Shown here: positions 51,528-60,500 of the stretch, one piece after another
How positions within the stretch are numbered: position 1 is the first letter of the stretch
Layout of the letters: every line of letters begins with the position of its first letter
NCBI RefSeq assembly: GCF_918797505.1
Contig: NC_092800.1
Location: forward strand, 1,178,001-1,242,000
Length of the DNA stretch: 64,000 nt
Reading direction: 5' to 3'
Source of the DNA: Bemisia tabaci
Taxonomy: Eukaryota > Arthropoda > Insecta > Hemiptera > Aleyrodidae
Notes under the pieces: generated by a model
Databases searched by the model: none
What the model was told of the DNA's origin: nothing
The model's input: only the letters and a program-made list of their open reading frames with translations
Made by a program: the position numbers and the translations under genes

Positions 51528-54500
51528 CACAAAAAAATAAATAACATTTGTACAGAAAATACATTTAGACATACAAAATGTCTTTAAAATGCTTAATTTT
51601 AGTTTAGCTTAAATTATACTAGCTATCAACTAAGATTTAACATAATGTATACTACCTAAAAATTAACTGGAGTAAAAATAAAACATATTTACTATAAAAT
51701 AAATATGTTTTTTCATTTTAACTGAATTTTTAACTGAATCGTGTTTGTATTTTTATTCAGTTGTCACATTCCGGACTATTGCGTCGTTTTCATTGTTCTA
51801 TTTCATGAATAAATGGGATGAATCGTGGTCACAAGTAGAGACAGTTCTTTGAGTTTCCGCGATGAACCATGATTTCAACACCTGTGTCCTGTGTGCGTCT
51901 CGTGGATTTAATTACGAAATACCGCGGAAGCAAGGTGCAAGGATATACGAATCAGTTGTTTTCAAAAGAGAACAAGTCCATTTTTGCATGAGCCCTGGTT
52001 TGCTTAAAATGGCATATTAACTAAAGACTCATCGAGGAATGGACTTGTACGTTCCCTTTTGAAAACAACTGATTCATACGACAAGCTACTCAAATAATAG
52101 ACAGATTGCGCACAGGAGAACACACGTGTTTGGTTAGAGCGATGAAGCACTACAAAGAAATTTATGACCGGAAGTCTATACATGCATTGAGCAAGTCGTG
52201 AACTTGGAGACGTGGAAAGATGAGCTTTGCTCTCGAGTGAGCGGCCCACGCAATGACCCAATGTTTGCGTTTCTCGCTTGTCGCAACCAAAATCCACCGG
52301 CAGGAATACGACTTTTCGTTGCCCCTCTGACGTAAGGGCGTATCTCGATTCTCACGTGAGCCCTGTTTTACATATAAATCCATGCTTTCTGGGTCTCATG
52401 CAAAAATCGAGATACGCTCTTACGTCAGAGGAGCGACGTTTTGAATGCTGCCGCGCTGAGGAAAAACGCCGCATGCACATTCGAGAGTTGTCAAATTTCT
52501 TTCAATACGATGTTCATTTTTAAGGAGAGCTATGAACATTTTTTCTTGGAATTTTCAGATGATGTAGATCTAATTGCAAATGGGATTTTCTGAAAAATTG
52601 GAGGAAAAATATTCAAAGTTTTCTCTGAAAATTCGTATCTTGACAGAAAAAATTTGACAACGCCTAATAGCTCATGCGACGTTTTTTCTAATCACAGCAG
52701 AACTGTTTTCTTCGTGGGTTGCAGCCCTGTTTGTCAGGACCAAAAAGTGAACCAGCCAGCCCAGCAGCAGAAATGTGTGATTTTTAGTGCATGAACTAGA
52801 CGTAGGCAGGGAGTGATGCAGGGCCGGATTAAGGGGGTGGCCACATGGGCCACAGCCCATGGCGACAAATTTAGGGAGCGGCAAATTTTGCAATTTTTTT
52901 TAAATACAGGCATAGAAAAAATCGGATTCAGAAATAAAATTACAAACGAGAAAAGCGTCTTTCGGTTTTCGGTGACACAAGAAAACACGTAATTTTAAAG
53001 CGACGCGGCGCAGAGAGCAATGATGATGAGGACTTGAGATGAAAAGGAAAAGTCCTCAGCGCGGCGCGGCGGTTGGCATGTAACACATACTAGCACCTGC
53101 AAGACTGCATGAATACTTCACGCATTGCGTCAAATACAGTGCGGTCTGCGTAACTACTCTACTCTTTTTCTCCCACCTATTACTCAGCAGTGGCGTGGCA
53201 TGAATGATCGATTATCGAAATATTTCTCCATTTGAAGATGTGGTAAAGAATCGATCATTAAGGTGCTCGTTGCAAACACCCTGTCTATTGATTCTTTTCC
53301 ATGGGATTAAATGGCAGATCAATCGATAAATCGCAAAATTTCACCGATGCGATCCAGGTTTGATCCTGGCGGCTGTCTTCTAATTTTTAACGAGCTCGCA
53401 GGTTTTCAACACAAAGATTTGGTCTTTTCAACTCAAAGATTTGGTCGCTTTGACATAGGGAAAATTAACACAAAATAGTTAACCAAATGCTCGTGTTACT
53501 TCGTGTTTTACTTCCCATATTAACACAAAATTTTGGTTCCTGTCTCTTATAATGACATGTCTAATGAATCATCATCAGTCGAAAAGAGCTGTCGATTCCA
53601 GAAAATAACTTTTGCATTCTTACATATAGGAGGCTTATTCAGTGCTGGGCTCTGAAGTATTTTTTCTCAGCGTGTCCACGATTCTCCGCCTGAAATTTTC
53701 AGAGAAATAGAATGATTTGTTCATGCATTGTCTACCGGCTTATTATCTGTCATGATGACGTATGAGAGGTTTATGTTTTTTACGAACTCTTGCATATTAG
53801 CATTGAATGCACGTTCACCGAACTGAATGACTGCTTTTCTGTTGGTCTTTCAAATTTCCTCAATCCTTATCAATTCAGATAGATAATTCTTGTCAGCCCC
53901 ACCCCGATCGTCTTGTGAACATTCGAAGAGCATTATACTGTAGCTGACAGTACCCATTCGTGCGTTAATGTTTTCAATATTATTTTTCAACATTTTCATG
54001 ACAATCAATCACAAAATTATTTTTACAATAACTTACACTACAAACCGACAATAACCCATAACTGATTTTATTTTTATCTGACCGTCCCACGGGGAAAGGG
54101 ATCTTAATCCGCAGGGGAAAAATATTGAGTCCCGTAATAAGACTAGAGCAAAAAGGGGTCTTCTATGAAAACGTTAAGACAAAGAACGCGCAAAATGTCA
54201 GATTTTTGGTGAACAGTTTTTGTTTCCAACGGAGCAAAGAAGTGACCCCATGGTCTTTGATTCCCCAATGCATTTCCAAGCTGGGCGATAACATGAGTCA
54301 CAGCTGTAGTCTATTGTGGCGGGCCAATGGAGGATTATGCAAACTCTTTTTTCTACTTTACATTTTCTCGTGAAGTTCTAGGGAAGAGAGTCTTCCATTC
54401 CTTAGAGTATTATCAGGGCGCGTACATCTGTTCTCGTTTTCTTTGGAGCTTCGAAGAATAAACATGTACCTACACATGATCAAAGGGCACAAAAACACTT

Positions 54501-57500
54501 TCCGCCACGAGACTAGAAACCAGATTCCACAGAAAGAACCATTATACCTACATCTTATTTTTACGCTGCTTTCAAAGAAATGAAAAAAAATTGGGAAAAT
54601 GAAATTTTAGGGGTCCACCTAGGGGACAACCTCCCAAAATTTTGAACACTTTCAAAAATTGCCAAAATGTGCCTCTCTCCAGGTGACTACATTAACCGTG
54701 TCCTCCAAAAAAAACGTCTGAAGTCACACCATGATAGTTTACAATTGTAAGGACAAATAACGGTCAGAGAGGCATAGATTCATTTTTTTCTGGCAAAGGA
54801 AATCGGAGTGATAATACTTTCTTGGACTCATGATATTTTTCGGTCTTTATAACGCTAATCTCAATAATTGTGTGATATACAATTTTAAATAAAATTCAAA
54901 TTGCCAAAAATAAAGTCAGAGTTTTTTTGCAACTTCACGAAAGTGAAGAAGGGTGACTCGGTGCCTCTTTGACCCCACGTGTTTCATCTCTAAACCCTCT
55001 CTATTGGATCCAGAGGAAAAATCGACGGATTTAGGTGGAAACAACCGAACTAAATTAGACGTTGTCTTATTTCCTGTCGTGCTTTACTTTCTTAGTGGAA
55101 AATTCATCATCCTGTCTTGAAATTTCATAAGTGTGTTCTTTTTATGTAAGCTGGAAGGAGTGTAAAGAAAGTTTGAAGGCATTTTGTTGCTTGGTTTTTT
55201 GTCAAAAAAATACAATTTCAGAAGATATCACGCGACGTAAAATGCATTTAGGTTCTTTCTGGTTGAATCCATCCAAATACGCTTGTTCCGTCGTTACCTG
55301 GACGAAACAACTTAACTTCATTCCAAGGTTGCAAAATTGATTCGAAAAACGCAACATTTTACATAACTATATTCTTGCAATGTAGTGCAAAATATTTCTG
55401 CTTTTTGCATGAGATCAGGATAAAAATCAGTGAAATTTTCAGTTAAAAATGCCCAAGATTCTCTAAGTGAAAATGAAATTTGCGAGAAGACAATGCAAAA
55501 TTGACGAAACAAATTAAATATTTAGCAGGAATATACCTGTGCAATGCTAGTCCAACACATTTCTTATTTTTGCATGAGATCAGGATAAAAATCAGTGAAC
55601 TTTTCAGTTAAAAATGCCCAAGATTCTCTAAGTAAAAATGAAATTTGCGAGAAGACAATGCAAAATTTACGAAACAAATTAAATATTTAGCAGGAATATA
55701 CCGGTGCAATGCTAGTCCAACACATTTCTTATTTTTGCATGAGATCAGGATAAAAATCAGTGAACTTTTCGGTAAGAAAAGCCCAGTATTTTTTCATTGA
55801 AAATGCAATATGTGAGAGGACATCGCCAAATTGACTCAAACAATTCAATTTTTTACAAGAATATACTCGTGCAATATTAACCCAAAATATTTCTGATTTT
55901 TGCATGCATGAGATCAGAATAAAAATTAGTTGAATTTTCAGTCGAAAATGCCCAAGATTCTCTTAAGTTAAAATGAAATTTGCGAGAAGACAATGCAAAA
56001 TTGACGAAACAAATTAAATATTTTACAGGAATATGCCTGTGCAATGATAGTCCAAAATTTCACGCTTTTTGCATGTGATCGAAGATAAATCAGCGAAATT
56101 TTCAATTAGGCATACCCAAGATTCTCCTGGAAAAATGCAATTTGCAAGAGGAAATCTGGCAACACCGGGATGCAGTTACGTTCTTTTGTAAGAAAAACGA
56201 CGATTCATATTGTCCCGGTGAGTTGGAACTGGCGGCAACACGGTCGTTGGTGACAGTGGCTGGCGATGAATCGTCGCTCTCCCGACAAAACAGCGTACCT
56301 GGCTTTCCACGTGAGCCCTGTTCTCCGAATAAACCCATTCGCTCCGGGCTCACGTTGAAATGGAGATACGTGCTTTTGTCAGGAGAGCGACGAAATGTCG
56401 AGCAAGAGGACGTTTACCGGACACCGGACGATAAAAACTTGCATGAAGGTGAAACCCATTACCATCGCCCGCGGCCGACCGCGATGGTCGCTGCCACCAC
56501 GCCAACAACCGCGTAACAGCTTTTGGATTCCCATCGGAGTTACGCTGTTCTTGATGAGCACCGGGCGAACCCTCTCGAAAACCGATGCAGCCAGAGTGAA
56601 CGTCAGGCCCCTGTACTGCCGCGCTAACGAAAAACGCCGTATGAGCCTTCAGGCGTTGCCAAATTCCCTTTGACTCGAGAAAACTTGCGCAAATTCTTCT
56701 TCCGATCTCTCTGATAGTTTTGTTTGTAATTAGATCTAAAAGGTCTGATAATTTCAAGGCAAAATAGAGAAATATTTCCCTAAAAATAAACATTTTATTG
56801 GAAGAAACCTGGTAACTTCCGAATGATCATGAACATTCGAATGGTCAAATTTCCCCCTTCAAAATATTTGATTCTAGAGGATAGTTGTGAATGTCTGGAC
56901 CACGTTAAGCAGGGAACCAAGCCACATCAGTTTTTGCTAAATTTAATTGGGCAGTTTAATTTTTTACATGAATACGGCTGTGCGAATACTTTTTTGTAAA
57001 TTTCTGTGAATTGTCTGCGTAGTGCGAAGCAAATTCCTTAAAATTGTCAAAGGAATCCGCACAAACGTTCTCTTGTAAAAAATTAAATTGCCCACTTAAT
57101 AAAGACTTTCGTTTGATGTGACTTGGTTTCTTTTCGCTAAACGCAGTCCAGTAAGGCATACAGTAAGTCATCATGATTTGATCATTGTTGGTCTCTTTTC
57201 GGGTCTAACTAGTATTGGACCCTTTTAGGCCAGCTAAACATGGGTCTGAAGGTCGATTTTGGCAAAAATGCGAGCTTTGCAGGTTTGCCATTGAATGCCT
57301 CAAAATATGCATTGTCCGCCTGAATCGACCCTCCGACTCATGCTTTAAGTCAGTATTAGACCCGAAAAGAGACCGAAAATGACCAAATCAGGATGACTTT
57401 CGTACAAAATAAATCCTTAATGAGCTAAAAGCAAAAAGTTAAGGAAATTCAGCCAGAATAGGCCAAAAACGGTCCATATGCACCTATTATTAAAACCAGG

Positions 57501-60500
57501 GTCGGATTAAGGGGGTGGCCACATGGGCCGCGGCCCATGACGTCAAATCTAGGGGGCGACAAATTTTGCAATTTTTTTAAATGAAGGAATAAAAAAATCG
57601 GATTTAGAAAGAAAAAGTTACAAACGAAAAAAGGCGATAAAATCTCTCACTTCCTGAGAGTTTAGTAATTTCTAATTTTGTCGTATTTCAGTGATACAAG
57701 TGACAGCACCTTTAATTAGTCGAGTCAAGAGAGGGACCAAACACGCAATTTGGCCTGGAACGGCGCGACTTGGAGAGAAATGATGATGAGGACTTGAGAT
57801 GAAAAGGAGAAGCCCTCGGCGCGGCGGTCGGCATGTAACACATATTAGCGCCTACAAGACTGCATGAATACTTCACGCATTGCATCAAACACAGTGCGGT
57901 CAACAGCGGTCGGCGTGAGACGCCTAGCTCCTACAAGACTGCATGCATACTTCACGCGTTGCGTCAAATACACTGCGGTCAGCAGCAGTCGGCTTGAAAC
58001 GCATAGCGCCTACAAGACTGCATGAATACTTCACGCATTGCGCCAAACACGGTGCGGTCTGCGGGGCGCGGCGGAAGTTAAAATCATTAAACCACATTTA
58101 TGTTTGTTCTTTCATAATATCATCGTTCATTTCTTATGAATGGAAGGCCTTGTCCACAAAGAGATAGGTTTACGAAACTTAAATTGTGCGCAAAGCTCCG
58201 AGAACTTTTGCCAGTAGTGTTGACAAGGCTTTCCCAGAAAATTTGTCCAACACGAGTAAACGCGTCTTATGCACCCCTCCCCCGCAGACACGTTCACTTG
58301 ATGGTTTTTATTGATGTTTCAAAACGAATGAGAAGGGAGCGGCAAAATACAGGCGGCCCATGGGCAGCAAGTAGGTAAATCCAGCCCTGATTAAAACCAG
58401 GTGATAAAAGTCATTCTGAACTTCTATTCAAAATTCTTGTCTCTGTTGTGTCTACAACAGTCGGGATTAACTTTTTCCGGTTTACATTGGTCTTATGGAG
58501 ATTGGCGCTTCTGATACTTATGCCGGAAGGTGGCGACATTTCTACCGTGCACAGGGAAAACGCCGCGTATGAACCTTTGTCAGCTGCCAAATTTCCTTTG
58601 ATTTAATAAAAATTTAAAAAAAAAAACTTGTGAATCTTTCCGTTGAATTTTTCGTAAATTTTCCTCGTAACTAAATCTAAATTACCTGAAAATGTCAAAA
58701 ATGAAAGTTCATATTCTTTTCTCAAAATTGGACGTATTTATGCGAAAAGGAGATATGTGGAAGTGGAAAGATGGGGTGTGCTCGTTAGTGGTCGGGCCAT
58801 AAGAATGAATGGGGAATATAAAGCGCCTGTGACGTCAGCGGCAATGAGTGCGCACTCTAACGACGGGGAGATGGTCGTCGGGGCGTTGTAACTCGTGAGC
58901 CCTGTCCACAAGGCTCTCTTGCCATGCCCGCGGCTCATGAGTTAGCATATTTTGGCGTTTAGCTCCTTTTGATTTAATGTCAAATCCCGCTTCTCAATTT
59001 TCTCAAAAGGAGCTATATCCACTTTTACATTGTTTCTTATGACCCAACTAACGAGTACACCCCATCTTTCCACTTGCACATATCTCCTTTTAGCATAAAT
59101 ACGTCCAATTAAATATTTGATCATGGGAAATTTGGCAAGTCTAGATAGCTCATACGCGGTTTTCCCTCAGCACGGCAGTTTTGGCAGCGTGTGGATATAT
59201 TTTATGCGGGGTTTTTTGTTAACACGAGTACACGGACGGGTGGCCAGGAACGCCTCCAAGGCGAGCCTTTGAAGCGATGCCAAGGATGGGCCATCGAGCG
59301 ATGAGCTTGGACGAGACCGGAGCGAGACGTGCTCGGCTTGATGATGGAGCGTCCGTCATAATCGGAATCCCATCCCGGCACAATTAGTCGCCGCCATTGA
59401 GCTCGTTTCCACTGAAAATTGTGCAATTTTTATCGCCAAGCTGACCGTAGCCGCGGCGTCGCGTCGCGACGCCCGCACGCATGCGCCGCGGCGCCACGCC
59501 ACGCCATGCCATGCCACGCTGTCTCGCGCGTCCGGCCGCGGCTCGGAAAACGCCGTAAGAGCCATCAGACGTTGCCAACTTTCCTCTATTATAATTCGAA
59601 TTTTCACGAAAATCTGTGCACTGAGAAAAAAAGTTCGGTAAATCCGAACTAGTTTGGTTCATATGGAACCAAGATTTTGTTCGGTACACACGACCGAATT
59701 ATTTGGTCTGCTCAGCCGAACTTTTCGGTCCACTGAACCGAACTGTAATAATTTATTATGGTTCGGTTGCACAAACCGAACAATTCGGTTGAACAGACAG
59801 AATAATTCGGTTGTGTGTACCGAACAAAATCGTGGTTCCATATGATCCAAACTAGTTCGGATTTACCGAACTTTTTTTCTCAGTGTGGATATTTTTCCTC
59901 CAATTTTTCAGAAAAGTTCATTTGAAATTAGATCTAAAGTATATGACAATTCCAAGAGAAAATATTCATAACTTTCCTTAAAAATGAAGATTTTATTGGA
60001 GGCAATTTGGCAACGGTTGAATGTACTTTCGGCGTTTTTGGATGCAAGTGGATGCACTCATTCTAGCTCGAGCATGCGATGATAACCGATGAGTCTACAT
60101 ATGAAATGACCTATATCTCTAGCCAAACTGGATACTGGATGGACAAGCAAGGGTTTTCCCGTGGAAATATTATCTCTGCATTGTAGTCAGTGCATTTATT
60201 ACCGTGTAAGAAATCGAGACTTTTTCGGGATTTCCCGCGGTTGAATGAAATGTTTTTTATTTGATTTATTTTTAAAGGATGTACCTCAATGGATATTCGT
60301 TCATTTAACTGTGTGAATTTCGTAAAAAATTCCTTAAAAAATGAATATTTTAATAAGTGGTTTTTTACACCACCGTTAAACATTTTTAGTTTTGAAAGAC
60401 TACAGTGGATATTTTAAGAGCTTTTTAACACGCTCTTACTTAAAATTTACCCCCCCCCCCCCGAAAATGTCACCCGAAGAAGATATACCCTACAAGGGTT

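Noticed and set aside
51488..51800. Possible retrotransposon 3' end with poly(A) tail on the minus strand
   Set aside because: No flanking target-site duplication and no coding remnants; only the homopolymer is certain.
55289..56203. Possible CRISPR-like array from regularly spaced repeats
   Set aside because: The repeats are contiguous ~165-bp units without unique spacers, in an animal intron.
56142..56793. Overlapping ORFs of 124 and 147 codons on opposite strands
   Set aside because: They cross several MITE boundaries in a locally GC-rich area where stops are rare; no homology seen.
59384..59689. 101-codon minus-strand ORF
   Set aside because: Runs through a GC-rich low-complexity patch and into the palindromic element; arginine/alanine-rich composition is a by-product.
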